A stretch of DNA of 64,000 nt from Larix kaempferi (GCA_027924585.1 BSBM01000592.1:372001-436000); one strand, 5' to 3'; positions 34,216 to 48,361 are shown, counted from the stretch's first letter. Numbers and translations are program-made. Notes: generated by a model from the sequence alone, not told the origin.

Positions 34216-36002
34216 ATAGTTATTGCAAAATCTTCACATGCAGTCAACATCAAGCTTCATCTGGAAACACCATGAAAAAATTCAATATTCCAGTGTTACC
34301 ACAAACTCAAAACATAGAATTGCTAAGAATGTTTTGTAGAAGACAACTTAGAGGGGCATATAAAAGCCTTGTTTCACTAAATTTTCTCTCATTCTATAAG
34401 AAGAGTGTTAGTTACATGCATAATCTCCATATATTCCTTGGTAACTATAGCTCCTGAGGGCTTATCAAATGTGTAATAGGTTGTTTCATGGATTAGAAAT
34501 GTCATTGATATATATTTTCAGCACAAAATTGAGTATATTTTGAGTTTTTTTCCTATTGGCTGATTTTGACCAAGTCTTGAACCGAGTTTTACTGACCCTA
34601 GGCCAGCTGAGTCTTTTCCAATCAAAGTCTTTGCCAATTAGAGTCTGGAAACTTTGATACTAGAGACTATTTAAAAGATCTAGTTCTTTTCTTCTACCTT
34701 CTATAGATAAGGATATTGAACATGTAGCTGGGGAAGGTTATGCATAGGAGGCATCTTCTATTTAAGTATCAACCATTTTGAACCAAGCTTTGTCGAGCCC
34801 AGGCCAGCTGAATCTTTGCCAAGTATGAATTGATCAACTTTGATACTAGAGACTTCAAAAGATCTGGTTGTTTGCTTCTACCTTCTATATATAATAATTT
34901 CAACATATAGCTCAACATGGTTATGCACAGAGTCCATACGACCATATTCAAACAGATAGAAAGGGAACATCTAAAAATATTGGTCAAGTGTCAGCTATTC
35001 TTAGGTATAATTGATTAGAAGCACAAATCTAACTAGGATGGCCATCTTTCTTATCATAGATCACTGAGACATTTCCCTTTCCCCCAAGCCTCCAGACATC
35101 CACCATAGAGATATTGCATACCCTCTCAACATATAAATATCACACTAATTGGAGCCTTGATATTGCTTTACCAATTTATTTATTGATTTAGTAGTTCAGC
35201 CTTGACTTCTAGAAGAGACCACTTTCTCGTGGTCTCTAATTGACAGATAGCCAGGACACAAATTTATGAAGCCAAGATTTTAGACCCAAATGCGCAGACT
35301 ACAAAGCTAACTAAACGTTCTAACTTATCACAGTGATTTCCAAAATAAATACTCCATGCCATTTGAACTTCTAGCAATCTACAATTCTGAACTTCTAGCA
35401 ATATACAATATGTATTTTAATATTTCCTCGTGATGTATATGGATCAAGGAACAAGTACGTACAGTTTTACCTCTTGTTTTCTAAAAGGCCATTTGTTAGT
35501 GAAGTCTTGGTTATATGCCATAATTCTAATCATTCTTTTCCTAGATATAAACAACTATAATGCTAAAGATTCCTGGATGATAGAAAAGAAGTCATCTATT
35601 GGACTTTTGCTACTACAATCCATCTCAATTCTATTTTTCATAGGGCTTTAAAGGATTTAATTATTTTAATTTCAAATTTTCATCTTGATCCTCTGCTTCT
35701 ATTACACAAACAATCTCCAATTTAAAAATGCTAAAGAAGATCTGCTTATTCTCACTTGTTCCTCCTCGATATTCCTAATTCCCTAGAAGGACCATTTGTC
35801 TATAAATGTTTTTTTTTATGGTTTTCCAACTCCAATTTCTTGCTTGATCCTAAATTTCTCAGGTTTTTCCAATTCCAATCTTATCTTGATCTTATATGTC
35901 CATAAAAGGAATGGTGTTTTAGGAATCCTTACAAATGATAGATAATTTCTTGCTCTTCCTTATAAGTGATAGAACTAAACAATACTTCTAGATCATAGTT
36001 AC
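34216..36002. other. Intergenic with a local duplication
   Basis: AT-rich and without recognisable genes. A direct duplication of about 150-170 bp is present: 34578-34750 (tgaaccgagttttactgacc ...) recurs at 34778-34932, each ending ggttatgca. Confidence 0.55.
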
Positions 36003-36041
36003 ATATATCAGTGATATATCACCAATATATCACTGATATAT
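36003..36041. repeat. Perfect 17-bp inverted repeat
   Basis: Arms atatatcagtgatatat (36003-36019) and its exact complement (36025-36041) enclose a 5-base loop. It is AT-rich and could form a cruciform or hairpin. Confidence 0.8.
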
Positions 36042-36835
36042 ATCACACGACCAGACCCTCAATGATATATTTCCACCAAAAAATCGCGATATTTTCTGAT
36101 ATTTTAATGTGTCACGACACATTCAATAAACCACGACATTTTCAGTACATAGCACGACTCGATGGAATTATCAACCTGTGGAGAAAAACACACCAAATGT
36201 TCAGATTAAAACTGTAGATTCAGGGTTTTTAGGTTCATTTTGCATTGTTGAGGAAGGGTGAGTAGATCCAAGGAGGTTTGTGATGGTTTCCATCAAGAGA
36301 ACAAAGGGAAATACAGAGTTTTATTTTCCATTAGCGGAGCATTTGTGGAGTGTGGATTCACCAGTCACCACAATCCAGAATAATGGTAATATTAAATGCT
36401 AAAATTAAATTCTTAAAAGATAGGGTAAAAGTGGCATTCTCCTTATCTTTCATTTTCTATCATTTTGCTTAAATTTTTAACTTTACCATTAATTGTTTCA
36501 GGATGTTTGAGAGTGGTTCCAACCTCATCTGACTTCATATGCAAAAAGTATAATTTAGATTCCATTCAGAATTCAACAGACTTAATAGTTTTTAGGATTT
36601 TAGGATTGCAACGTTTCCACTGGATTCTATCATGTATGAGGGCATGGGATTGGCATTTAATCAAGCACAGTAACCCCTCTATGTACCTTGATGTTGGTGG
36701 TTTTGACTATTGAACTATTTTGTCATGAAGTGTTTCTCAAAGAATATGCATCCCAAAGAACAGTCGAGTAAAGATCATGCCTCTTACAAGGATGTAGTCA
36801 ATACAAGATCTACAGCTGCAAGAGAGCTTTCATCT

Positions 36836-37040
36836 AGTCCTAAATTCCAAAATATATCCATTCTCTAGGTGGTAATTCCTCTATTGAGAAGTCAGATTTA
36901 TTCAGTTTCAGTCCTTTGTTTCCTTGGAGCATATCACTTTCACTAGTCCTAAATATCAGAAAACCTCCATTTTTAGGGTGGTAATTCCTCTATTGATAAG
37001 TTAGATTCAATTTCAGTCCTCTATTTCCTAAGAGAAAATC
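36836..37040. repeat. Direct duplication of about 95 bp
   Basis: The block 36836-36935 (ctagtcctaaattcc ... tttcagtcctttgtttcc) recurs at 36950-37040 with scattered differences. It lies just upstream of the LINE ORF1 relic and may be part of the same element. Confidence 0.65.
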
Positions 37041-37069
37041 CAACTTGGATCCCAGATTTACAAAGATAA

Positions 37070-37720
37070 TGATATTATTTGTCGTTACAATGGATAATGG
37101 CCAAGTAACAAGGCTGTGGAAAACTGGGTTAAGTCAGAACTATAGCAAACTCTCTTAACCAAATTTTGCGTACATGTTTCCTTCTAGTTCTTTGAAAACC
37201 ATCAGGATAGGGATAGAATCCTAGCTAATGGACCTTTGCTCTAGGTAAAATTTCTTCATGAAGCCCTGGTTCCCAAGTTTAACCCAACCAATGGATACTA
37301 TGCCCATATCTACCACTCCCCAGTGACTGTGCCTCCCAAACCTTCCCATCCACAGCTGGGAAGAGGATGGATGAGAAGATTGGTAATTCTCTGGGCCAAT
37401 TTATTGAAAAAAAATGGGGGGGGGGCATGGATGAGGAATTTATTAAATCAAACATAAATTATATTAAATGTATGTATATGGTGAGATTATTTATCCTCCC
37501 TGGGAACATTAAAGTATACCTTTGTCAGATAATGTACAAATACCATATGAGATTCTTGATCTTGATAAATTGCAGTGGCCCAAACATTGAATCATGAAAA
37601 GAATGCCTTCAGGTGTAGATTATGTCATGAAACATGGCACTTCATGACAGACTGTCCAAACAGACAGCCTCTACCCTGATTTGAAATCAACTCATTCCCC
37701 ATAAAAATCTCAAAAATAGA
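37070..37720 (+). pseudogene. LINE ORF1 relic with CCHC zinc knuckle
   Basis: Plus-strand text NKAVENWVKSEL, then KFCVHVSF and ENHQDRDRILANGPLL, and later LHEALVPKFNPTNGYY. This follows the DUF4283 pattern of plant LINE ORF1 (planned WV-K, then RD-IL-NGP, then W-P-FNP). At 37614-37655 CRLCHETWHFMTDC is an intact CX2CX4HX4C zinc knuckle. Stops, frameshifts and a run of 10 G (37417-37426) interrupt it. No endonuclease or reverse transcriptase follows, so it is a truncated relic on the opposite strand to the other LINEs here. Confidence 0.6.
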
Positions 37721-40700
37721 TGGGATGGATTTTAAAAGGTAAAGAGAAAAAGGAAGAAAACTTTAAGGTCCAGTGGGCAACAACTCTCTCTCAAAAGAAA
37801 ATCCTTTCATGAGACAGACAAAAAAGGCTTCAAAGTGTATTGTGTAATTCCTGAAAAGAATCCCAGAGATTTTGTAGCAAACACTTCTAATACCAAATAG
37901 ACCTGTTGAATTTGAGGCACACAAACTGAGCACTCACGATTCAGAAGAACATATCAAATTTTTGCTTTTTATGAAAAGCAAATAATGATTGCATCAAATC
38001 CTTAAGCACTGCTAAGTTTTCCTTGTGTATCTTGTGATAAAAGGTTGAAGAAACCTTGCTCCACTAAAGGAATAGGCTAAGATCTGCTCTATAGTGCCCC
38101 CTCACCTATAGATACTGCTGGGTGATTTGCAACTGTAAATCATTTTCTGCTTATAGATTTGCACATCTTTTATTCTGAACAAAAAAGTAAAATTTAAATA
38201 AGTAGCGAGTGAATTAAGATAAAGGATCTTTTTAACAAATATAGTTTAATGAATTCTCTATTCAAAAAACAATACTGGCAAGGCTAAGCATTTAGATAAA
38301 CAGTTTTATATAATAATTTTGCGATCAAAGGTACAACAATTTATTGTTTAGTGGTCAGAATATGTATAAGAGCCTTGCTTATTGAAGGAAAACAGTAACA
38401 AGGACAATTGCCCAATATTTCTTCCATATCTTCTTTATGATTATAAGAAACACAGGTTTATGTATCTCTTGTGAGATGAACCTGGCACTCACTAACTGAA
38501 TAAAACCCACATGTGAAGCGCTCTTTTGATTATTCACAGACATAATTCTGATCCATAATCACTTCCTTATGAGTGAAAGCTTGCATATTTGCAAAGTTTT
38601 CACCTTTTTAACTCAGATTATCTAGAATGAAATAATGCCTAATTGACTTCAATCTAACTTTTTTCCATTATTACCAAGACAGTCTTTAAAAATATCTCAT
38701 CTGGTAGTCCAAATTCAAATTTATGTCACCAACAATATGTAGAGGCCCTTGATAAGGTTACACAAGGTTAACCTATGGATTTGGATAATAAAACACGTCT
38801 AAATCTTATTACTAAAAATACATGTCGTTCCATTTTACTAGTATTACAATATATAAATGAATATTACAGAAAGAATTTGGGTTTTCCAATTTTCACTGGT
38901 AGGAGCAGGGTATTTTTAAGGATTATAAGATTATACTTAAGTTTAGTATTATATGCGATTATTTCGGATAGAAAAAAACATATATATAGATTGGTAGGCG
39001 AATATTAAATATGAAACATACAATTTACTACCAAAACTTGTAAATTTTGGCTAACAGTATGATAAAAAAACATATTTTATGTAAATATAGGCGATATTAG
39101 AGACCAAAAATGACCAAATAGCGAATTTATTTTTTGAAAAAAGGCCTAAAAAATAGCCAATTGGCTAAATTTCGCCCCTAAAAATTTCCTTGGGTAGGAG
39201 TCCTTGGACATTGCATAAATTAAATGAGGAAAATTATTCTTTTTTGTGCCAAATTAATTCAGAATGGCCTTATCACTTTTTCACAATATTTCACTAGATG
39301 GTTTCACAAAATCCATCTGTTATCCCTTCATCTAGATGAACGCATAGATAATACCGACTAAGATCATACATGCAAAATCCTTGTCTATTGTTTATTTGCT
39401 TCAATTGTCTACTGTGAAATGCATGCTTTTGAAGTTCTAATCTTTCCTCGTTAGAATTAATATGAAAGTAGAGATGGATTTCATGGAAGGTGAGTGGCTA
39501 TCGTACAAAGATGTGCAATACAAAAAAGTTAAAAACTAACTTTGAAATCCATGCAAGTTGTTTTTCTAATGTTGATGGGTGGGTGAAACCAACAATCCAA
39601 AGATCAATAAACACATGGTTCTAATGCTTTCCCTTGCTAATAGAGTAAATTAAAAATCTATAAATAAAGATAGGGTTCTAAAACGTATGCTATATGTGTG
39701 TTTCAAGATCACCCAAGTGATCTCATAAAAGACAAAAATATGCCAGAGCTTAGCTTCAGGAGCGGTTCTCCTAAGAACTGGTGATAATTTTTTTAAATAA
39801 CAAATTCATTTCCCACATTTATTGGATAAGCTCTCCAATTTTGATGTTTGCAGTTGCACTAGTGTCTGGTTTAAAGAAATCAAAGGTAGCCATTTGTAAA
39901 AGCAGGAAAGTAGATCTAATTCAGAGCCATTTCACACAGCAATCTTCTAAGAAAATCTCTAAAATATTGAAGTCAGAAAAAAGTTTACAATTTACAATGT
40001 TTGGCTCTCTTATAATACTTTGTTGTGTAATTTAAGAAATGTTATCTTGATTCAATCTAAAACGTTGTAGAACATGTTTTACTTTAATTTACCCTAATTG
40101 ATCTGCCAGTAAAAAGCCACCAACATCAAAAAAAGGACAAAGGATTCATGCTCAACATATCTTTGAGGAAGATCACCATTCCTGGAAAGTAATTATAAAT
40201 TGAGCTATGTCACATTTCCTTAAAGTACTTCACAACTTTCTTCAAGAGAAGGCCATATATAAACAGAAATCAGTCAACTGTTAGTATTAAGAGAGATCTT
40301 ATCTTGATAAATCACTTAACAGAACCACTACTAGTCTGAAACTGTTAAATACTTAGTTAAGAAAATGAAATAAAGTCAATTTAACTTCATTATTTCGAAA
40401 TATACCTACTCAGATACAATGACGAAAATTAGGGGTGCCAATGCCTTCATTGGAAAATATAGTGATAAATAAAGCCACTGCCCAGACTTGTTAAATGATG
40501 ATAAAAGCATATATCCAATATACCTGTTGCTCAGGAAAAATGAAGAGATATACTCTACCCAATATACTTGCTACTTCTCAATTGATCCTGTGTTGAGATA
40601 AGCACCACTTTTCACATTGACTGTTAGTTATCCTGAATCAAAAATATTTCTGAATTTTTCAAGTAATAATTCTCGGACCATAGATGGCTAGGGTTATCCT

Positions 40701-41411
40701 TAACCGAACCTAGTGACACAGGCCAGTGCAAAGATCTAGAAAAAAAATTGCCTGAGTCAAAATTATCTAAATATGTCCATCTTATTTGTTTAATGAAGCA
40801 TCTGAGGACGACCTTCAATGATTCTACAGGACTTAGACACTGGCTATGTGAATTAACATGTGAACAAAGATATTATAGGAAAGTTAGAGCGAACCTTTTA
40901 CAAAATAAACTTAATGATCTCATACATGGCATTACATCAAAAGGTAAGCGGCGCTAAAATATTTGCTTTCTTATTTTCTAAAGCAGCCATGGAGTACTTA
41001 CTTGGTTGTAGGATGTTCGTGTAGTTTAATATATCCCAAAATATCCGGGAGATATTAGTGATTTAAATGCGTGCAAATCGGACCTTCATCGAAGATAAAG
41101 GAATAGGAATAAAATATGAAAAATAAAATCCAGAACTTCATTATTAGTAAGTTTTGTTTTAAAGAGATATGTATAAGCTTGACAACCCCTTTAGAGGAAA
41201 CTCCAAGGATGTAAAATCTTGCAGACTGAAGCTTCAAAATTCAAAAGAAAAACAAAAGGCAGGGTAAAATAACCTTTAGACCAGGGTTCTGTTTCCGCTG
41301 CTAAGCAAATCTTGTAATTTTTACAGGCTAGAAAAGAAACGAATCTTCCAATTTATACAGTTTTGAAAAGAAATGAACAAGGAAGGGAGCAAGGCGAGAC
41401 AAGGCCAGTAC
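37721..41411. other. Intergenic, no gene recognised
   Basis: About 3.7 kb of AT-rich DNA. Small frames (38775-39008, 39781-40035, 40748-40957) show no known motif. If the TIR1/AFB fragment on the right was once a gene, this would be its intron 1 and beyond, but I could not find its second exon. Confidence 0.45.
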
Positions 41412-41745
41412 CTGCAGTGTGCAGAAATGGTAGGGAGCCCGTCCATCCTTAAGCCATCGCAACTGGTAAGCACAAGAACCTTGAAATTGGGAAAAGAACG
41501 CGCAACCAGCTCAAGGCTCTCGTCGGTGACCACCATGAGCTTAAACCTGATTTCTTCCAACCAGGGGTATGCCTCTACCATGGAAGCCAACGGGGGGTGG
41601 ACATCAGCGCCCCAACCTATAGGAACCATGTTAAAGTCCACAAAATGGGGCTTCCCCTTGAGCGTAACAGACTTTATCCTCAAGAACCTCCTGATGAGTA
41701 TAGGGGGGCTCATCGCGTAGATCGGGTTTCTTGGCTGAGGATCTA
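41412..41745 (-). pseudogene. TIR1/AFB auxin-receptor F-box exon 1 fragment
   Basis: The minus strand encodes the start of the leucine-rich-repeat part of a TIR1/AFB auxin co-receptor: ILIRRFLRIKSVTLKGKPHF, FNMVPIGWGADVHPPLA, AYPWLEEIRFKLMVVTDE and NFKVLVLTSCDG. It ends ISAHCR at a consensus splice donor (CAG/GTACTG, exon edge 41412). This is where TIR1/AFB exon 1 normally ends, in the Arg codon. The F-box and the first residues are missing: 4-5 bp beyond 41745 the sequence becomes the LTR at 41750. The known protein is the SCF subunit that binds auxin and Aux/IAA proteins; this fragment cannot do so. Confidence 0.85.
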
Positions 41746-41749
41746 GGGG

Positions 41750-43640
41750 TGGAAGCTTTGGGATTGTGAATAATGGGGATAATAAATGATGTTGGAACAT
41801 TAGGATGGAATAAATATTTAATAAAGGATATAAATAAATATATACAAGTGAAAATCAAAGTTCCATTTGATCATGAAGACACATGGAGGAAGTGGGACCC
41901 ACACAAGCTAGAATTTAAGTGCCACATGGCATCCTCTTCTTGCAATTTTGAATATATGGGAAGCTTAATGTTCTTGGTATGATTTATAAGGTCAATAGTA
42001 CTTGGCAGGAGTCAATGAGGTCAAAATATAGAGGAAGAGTAACTCCCATGGAAGAGGAAGAGGCAATTTGGAGCTAGTGAGACACTTGGGCTAGATTCCC
42101 TATCTCTATGACAACAATGATGAAGATGCTATGACACCTATGACACAAATCAGACCTAAAGGCTGACATATGACATATATGACATGTTAGGGCTAAAAAT
42201 AGACTCCAAGAGGGAGCTCAAGGGTGTTAGGGTAGCTAAGATGCTTCCACATGTGATTTGGTAAAAGTGGGAGATTAGGAATTGTTGTACAAGTGGCGTT
42301 CTTTGGAATCTCTTCCCAACTTGAGTTGTCATGAGTCTCTTGGAAGGAATTCGACCCATGGAGGACATTAGAAGTTTATAAATGTCAATAACAAACAAGT
42401 AAAGGGGCTTTTGATCATTTGTATAATTTGCAATTGCATTTGTGTAGACGGAGAGCTAGTGGATGACTAGTTTCTTGCCTTAGCCAATTTCGAGGGTGAA
42501 AGATTCCCATCCAAGTTGGTAATTGGAAAGGCCATTCATAACTTTCATTTGGAGATTTAATGGATTCTTTATTTGCAGGTGTAAGCTACAGGGCAGCTCA
42601 TGGTTTCTTCTATTGCAGCACATTCTCTCAACCATTTCCAGTTTTGATGGCATATTCTTGATCTTTGAGGGAGGGAGTTTTTGCTGAGCTACTGTACTCT
42701 TTGCGGGAGATTATAATGCCCCATTTATTTTTTAATATGAATTAAATATTCTGTTCTTCATCTCCAGAAATTTTTAGGTCAAAATTCCAAGTAGAAATGT
42801 ATAAATCTCAATTTTAATGAAAGAACAGTGCCATTTCTCCACTACCTTGTTGTGAATCAATGTAATGCTGATGATTTCGAATTAATGGATGATTCTCTGA
42901 TATATTTGTAATAAATATACTGCCATGGATTTCTTCTACAAATTTCATGTACTGTACTTGAGAATTTGAAGTATTTTTACTCAGTTTAATTGCATTGGGA
43001 GAAGAAATAGTGCCATTTCCCCAAGGGTCGAATTGGTGATTTTTGCAGTTGAATGGGAGAGGGTTGGAACATATATAATAATAAATTAATGGTGCAAATG
43101 AGACCTTAATAAAATCCTTAATACATTCCCTACCTCTTTTCATAAATTTGAGTGGGTTTGGATGAATTTGGGAAGCCATTTTCAGTACTTTCCCCAGGGG
43201 GATTTGAACCCCAAATTACTAGTAAAATTGCATACTTGGTCCAGAATCTTAAGAAAGTTTGCAGAGATCTTTTGGTGGCCATATTTCATCCTTGAACATA
43301 ATATTCAAGTCCTAATATCATTCATACACCTTCCTTGAATATTTGAAGGCATTTGGAGTCAATTTGAGACCTAGAGACCAATACTAGTCAAAGGGAAATC
43401 ACTAGTAAAGTTACCTACATTGACCAGAATTGAAAGAAGATTTGCAGAAGTATTTTAAAGGTCCAAAGGAATCCCTGAAACACATATTTATGTTCTAATA
43501 TCATTCATATACCTTCTCAGAATATTTGGGATCATTTGTGGCAAATTTGGGGCCTAGAGATCAGAACTAGTCAAAGGTCGAACTAGGGAAAAAAGTGGAA
43601 AATTGTCATTTTAATAAAATTGCTAACAAGGGACATTACA
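41750..43640 (+). repeat. Array LTR 1
   Basis: It runs from TGGAAGCTTTGGG to GGGACATTACA. The left limit is where similarity to LTR 2 and LTR 3 begins, next to the TIR1/AFB fragment. By eye divergence from LTR 2 is roughly 5 percent. Confidence 0.82.
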
Positions 43641-43641
43641 G

Positions 43642-43653
43642 TGGTATCAGAGC
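43642..43653 (+). promoter_or_regulatory. Primer-binding site, unit 1
   Basis: TGGTATCAGAGC is the exact 12-base complement of the 3' end of initiator tRNA-Met without CCA-adjacent mismatches. It lies one base after the LTR. Confidence 0.85.
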
Positions 43654-43706
43654 ATGGTCCTTGCACCTATGGATTAGGTACATACATCCAAGAATAATTT
43701 TCAGCC

Positions 43707-46430
43707 ATGTCTTACTATTATGATGAATCCTATGAGTACAATTCTTATGAGGAATAGGCAGATGCTTATGAGCAATATGAAGCAGAATGTGAATGGTACG
43801 AGGAAGAGGTGCCATCATGCAACAATTCTTACAATTTCAAGAGAATTGAAGATTATTCTTATGACTTTAAATCTGATGAATATGAGTGTGTCACACCAAC
43901 CAAGGATAATTTTATGAGTGAGTTCCAAAGATGGAGAGCAAAATATAAAACCTTGCCCCAACAATATCAAAAATATCTTGCTTCGAGCAAAAATACACAA
44001 AATGCCATGTCTTTTGAGTACTATGCTGAACATGTTTTTGAAAATAGGATAGAAAATTAAGATGTGGAGTTAGTAAAGAAAGGTTTATGCCCTTCTTGTA
44101 AAGAACCTTGGAGTTAGTATCATACATGTGTGCATGAAATTATGTCCCACTTGAGGAGAGCTTTTGGGAATTCTTCAAAAAGAGATTCCAAAGATATTGA
44201 TCCTAAGGAAAACAAGGGGAAAAATGCATCATCTTGCTTGAAGGAGAAAAATGAAAAGACATCACAAGAGCGTGAAAATGATTCTATTGAAAATATGGAA
44301 GATCATTTCGAGACACATTCTAGCTTAGACACGAACCAAAGAGCATCTACTGATGGATGCTTAAACTATGAAGGAGTACCTACTGATGGGTGCTCACACC
44401 TCTATGTTGGTGACATAGAGATCACTTTTGAAAGTGTTGCTGCAAGCCCAAGTTCCATTAAGCATGATAATAAAGACCTTGTAGCAGTTGAAGAAGAACC
44501 AAGATCAACTTCCCCATCACCACTTGAGCTTCATGAAGTTGGTCCAAGCAAAAATGAAGAAGATGAGGAGGTTCATTTGCAAGAACCTCATTTTCTTGAA
44601 GGGTCCTTAAAGATGAATGAAAATAAGATCCAAGAGTCCCTCAGCATTATCCATGACACTCAAGCATTGGTGTCAAATTCTTGTTGGAGAGCTACTTCAT
44701 TGGAGGAAACATCCTTCCTTGAAGACATGGAGAAGATTCAAAGAGCAATGTGCCACATCAAAGGTAATTTCATGTCTTTGCTTTTTTATAGAAACCATTT
44801 GTTTGAGCTTAATGAATTGTTACATGATGCATACTTGAATAATAATGAGGATATTCATAATCTCACAATTCAAAATGAGCAACTTCTTGAAAAGTTGCAA
44901 AATACTTGTTTTTCCTCCTATGTTCCAGATTGTCAAATGGTAGATTGTTTGGAGGATTCTCATGACATGGTGGATCATAAGAAATGTGGAAATTTGAATG
45001 TGCTTAATGTGTTTGAAGATGAACTTAAAGATATCCAAACACTTGATGTGGTGGAAGAGGAACTTGAATTGTCTTTTGATGAAGGTTATGCAATTTTTAA
45101 AGAAGAGCATGATTCCTCTACATTGGAACCAATCTATGACAAAGGTTTCACGGTTTTGAAGGAACTGCATGATACTACCCATATCGATCCTTCCCATGAT
45201 GAAACTTCTGCACTTTTTGATCATTTGGGTGAGTTAGTTCATTCTCCTACATCCTACAATTCCATGTTTTGTAGTTTCAATGAAGTATGGGTGAAAGGGT
45301 TCTTTTTTATGGTGCCACATGAGGAGTATGGAACTCCTATATTTACATTTTATGATGATCTGGTTGGAGCACATTCTTATTCACATTTGCTGCAGCATCC
45401 TTTGTTACTTTATGATGATGCACATCTACATGGATGCACCTATGATATGCATTTGAGGTACTTGAAGACTCATGTTTTTTCTTGCTCAACACTTGATTCA
45501 TTTGATGTCGGAGGAACTTCATCCAACACTTGGGTGAATAAATTTATGATTGGAGAATATTTTTGTTGGCAGCCACATACTTTGATATATCTTTATTATT
45601 CTCACATTCATGGATGTATCGGTGAGACTTCTTTGATTCCTTTGAAGTCTCCTTGTTTTTTCTGCTCATCATTTGGTTCATATTTTAGTGGATATTCTTC
45701 ATTCACTTCTTGGATGAAAGAATACATGGATGAATATATTGATGCATATCACATCCTTTTGGAGCAGAATTATAGGACATGGGATTCTCAGCTATGTCAT
45801 TGGAGCATATTTGATGGGTCACTTGAAGATTGTATGCACTTGGAAAATGATGGTCTACTTGCTTTGAAGTATAAGCACTTTCATGACTCTTTGATGAAGC
45901 ATCTCCTTGATGTACATTTTTATTATGGTGTTATGTCCTTTGATGATATATATTTTGTACTCATGTTGTTTGGAAGAATGCATACAAGAAAATGGGATCC
46001 AAGAATCCTCTTATTTGATGGTATGGGTTGGAGAGCACTCTTAATTGTTGGGGTGCAATACATGCAATGGGACCTTGGAATAATTTTTATCTCATTGGTT
46101 TCAAATTTTTTGGGGAAACAAGAAGTATGGGAGATGGATTTCCCACTTAATAAAGTGATTTTTATCAGAGTAGTGCAGTAGCAAGCATGGTGGTTCCTTT
46201 CTAAAATCTTCATGGAAACTCAAAGACTCAAGGTTGGGCAATTCAATGGCAACTTCAAAGAATTATACAGAAAACAGGTTCTTCAACACTCATGTTTGAA
46301 ATTGTTTGAGGACAAGCAATATTGGAAAGGGAGGATTTGTCATGTTCCAAATTTGGCATTGGGTCACAATGGCCTAATCACATTGGCCATATTCATTAGA
46401 GTTGTCAAATTGATGCTAAAGGTCAAATAA
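43707..46430 (+). pseudogene. Array unit 1 long frame, broken copy
   Basis: This is the same protein as in unit 2, with four stops. They are TAG at 43755-43757, TAA at 44058-44060, TAG at 44115-44117 (inside the zinc knuckle, where unit 2 has CAG) and TAG at 46179-46181 (again CAG in unit 2). The longest open part is 44130-46181. Unit 2 ends at a TGA after QQAW, but this copy has TGG there, and the frame continues through METQRLKVGQFNGNF to 46430. It lacks 9 bp (QEY) and 6 bp present in unit 2. CAG to TAG changes fit cytosine-methylation decay. Confidence 0.8.
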
Positions 46431-46469
46431 TTGCCAAGGAGGGAAATTACAAGTTTCCTAGCTTTGGGG

Positions 46470-48360
46470 TGGAAGCTTTGGGATCGTGAATAACGGGGAT
46501 AATAAATAATGTTAGAACATTAGGATGGAATAAATATTTAATAAATGAGATAAACAAATATATACAAGTGAAAATCAAAGTGTCATTTGATCATGAAGAC
46601 ACATGGAGGAAGTGGGACCCACACAAGCTAGAATGTATGTGCCACATGGCATCCTCTTCTTGCAATTTCAAATCTATGGGAAGCACAATGTTCTTGGTAT
46701 GAGTTATAAGGTCAATAATGCTTGTCATGAGTTAATGAGGTTGAAATATAGAGGAAGAGTAACTCCCATGGAAGAGGAAGAGGCAATTTGGAGCTAGTGA
46801 GACACTTGGGCTAGATTCCCTAGCTCTATGACAACAATGATGAAGATGATATGACACCTATGACACAAATCAGACCTGAAGGCTGACATATGATATATAT
46901 GACATTTCAAGGCTAAAAATAGACTCCAAGAGGGCGCTCAAGGGTGTTAGGGTAGCTAAGATGCTTCCACATGTGATTTGGTGGAAGTGGGAGATTAGGA
47001 ATTGTTGTACAAGTGGCGTTCTTTGGAATCTCTTCCCAACTTGAGTTGGCATGAGTCTCTTGGAATAAATTCGACCCATGGAGGACATTAGAAGTTTATA
47101 AATGTCAATAACAAAGAAGGAAAGATGCTTTTGATCATTCGTATAATTTGCAATTGCATTTGTGTAGAGGGAGAGCTAGTGGATGACTAGTTTCTTGCCT
47201 TAGCCAATTTCGAGGGTGAAAGATTCCCATCCAAGTTGGTAATTGGAAAGGCCATTCAGAAATTTCATTTGGAGCTTTAATGGAGTATTTATTTGTAGGT
47301 GTAAGCTACAGGACATCTCATAGTTTCTTCTATTGTAGCACATTCTCTCAACCATTTCCACTTTTGATGGCATATTCTTGATCCTTGAGGGAGGGCATTT
47401 TTAGTGAGCTATTGTACTCTTTGTGGGAGATTATAATTCCCCATTTATTTTTTAATATCAATTAAATATTCTTTTCTTCATATCCAAAAAGTTTCAGGTC
47501 GAAATTCCAAGTAGAAATGTATAGATCTCAATTTTAATGAAAGAACAGTTCCATTTCCCCACTACCTTGTTGTGAATCAATGTAATGCTGATGATTTCGA
47601 ATGAATGGATGATTATCTGATATATTTGTGATAAATATACTGCCATAGATGTCTTCTACAAGTTTCATGTGATGTACTTGAGCATTTGAAGTATTTTTAC
47701 TCAGTTTAATTGCATTGGGAGAAGAAATAGTGTCATTTCCCCAAGGATCGAATTGGTGATTTTTGCAGTTGAATGGGAGAGGGTTGGAACATATATAATA
47801 ATAAATTAATGGTTCACATGAGACATTAATAAAATCCTTAATACATTTCCTACCTCTTTTAAGAAATTTGAGTGGGTTTGGAGGCATTTGGGAAGCTATT
47901 TTCAGTAATTACCCCAGGGGGATTTAAACCCCAAATTACTAGTAAAATTGCATACTTGGTCCAGAATCTTAAGAGAGTTTGTGGAGGTCTTTTGGTGGCC
48001 ACATTTCATCCTTAAACATCATATTCAAGTCCTAATATCATTCATACACCTTCCTTGAATATTTGAAGGCATTTGGAGTCAATTTGAGACCTAGAGACCA
48101 ATACTAGTCAAAGGGAAATCACTAGTAAAGTTACCTACATTGACCAGAATTGAAAGAAGATTTGAAGAAGTATTTTAAAGGTCCAAAGGCATCCCTGAAA
48201 CACATATTTATGTTCTAATATCATTCATATACCTTCTCAAAAGATTTGGGATCATTTGGGGCAAATTTGGGACCTAGAGATCAAAACTAGTCAAAGGTCG
48301 AACTAGGGAAAAAAGTGGAAAATGGTCATTTTAATAAAATTGCTAACAAGGGACATTACA
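46470..48360 (+). repeat. Array LTR 2
   Basis: 1,891 bp, the same length as LTR 1. It is preceded by tttgggg and a purine-rich stretch (about 46436-46446). It acts as 3' LTR of the first unit and 5' LTR of the second. Confidence 0.85.
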
Positions 48361-48361
48361 G

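Noticed and set aside
41373-41720. Plus-strand frame of 115 codons
   Set aside because: It is the antisense shadow of the TIR1/AFB exon, whose protein similarity and splice donor are on the minus strand.
44820-45224. Minus-strand 134-codon frame repeated at 49549-49953
   Set aside because: It is antisense to the long array protein. Its conservation in both units follows from the similarity of the copies, and the text has no domain.
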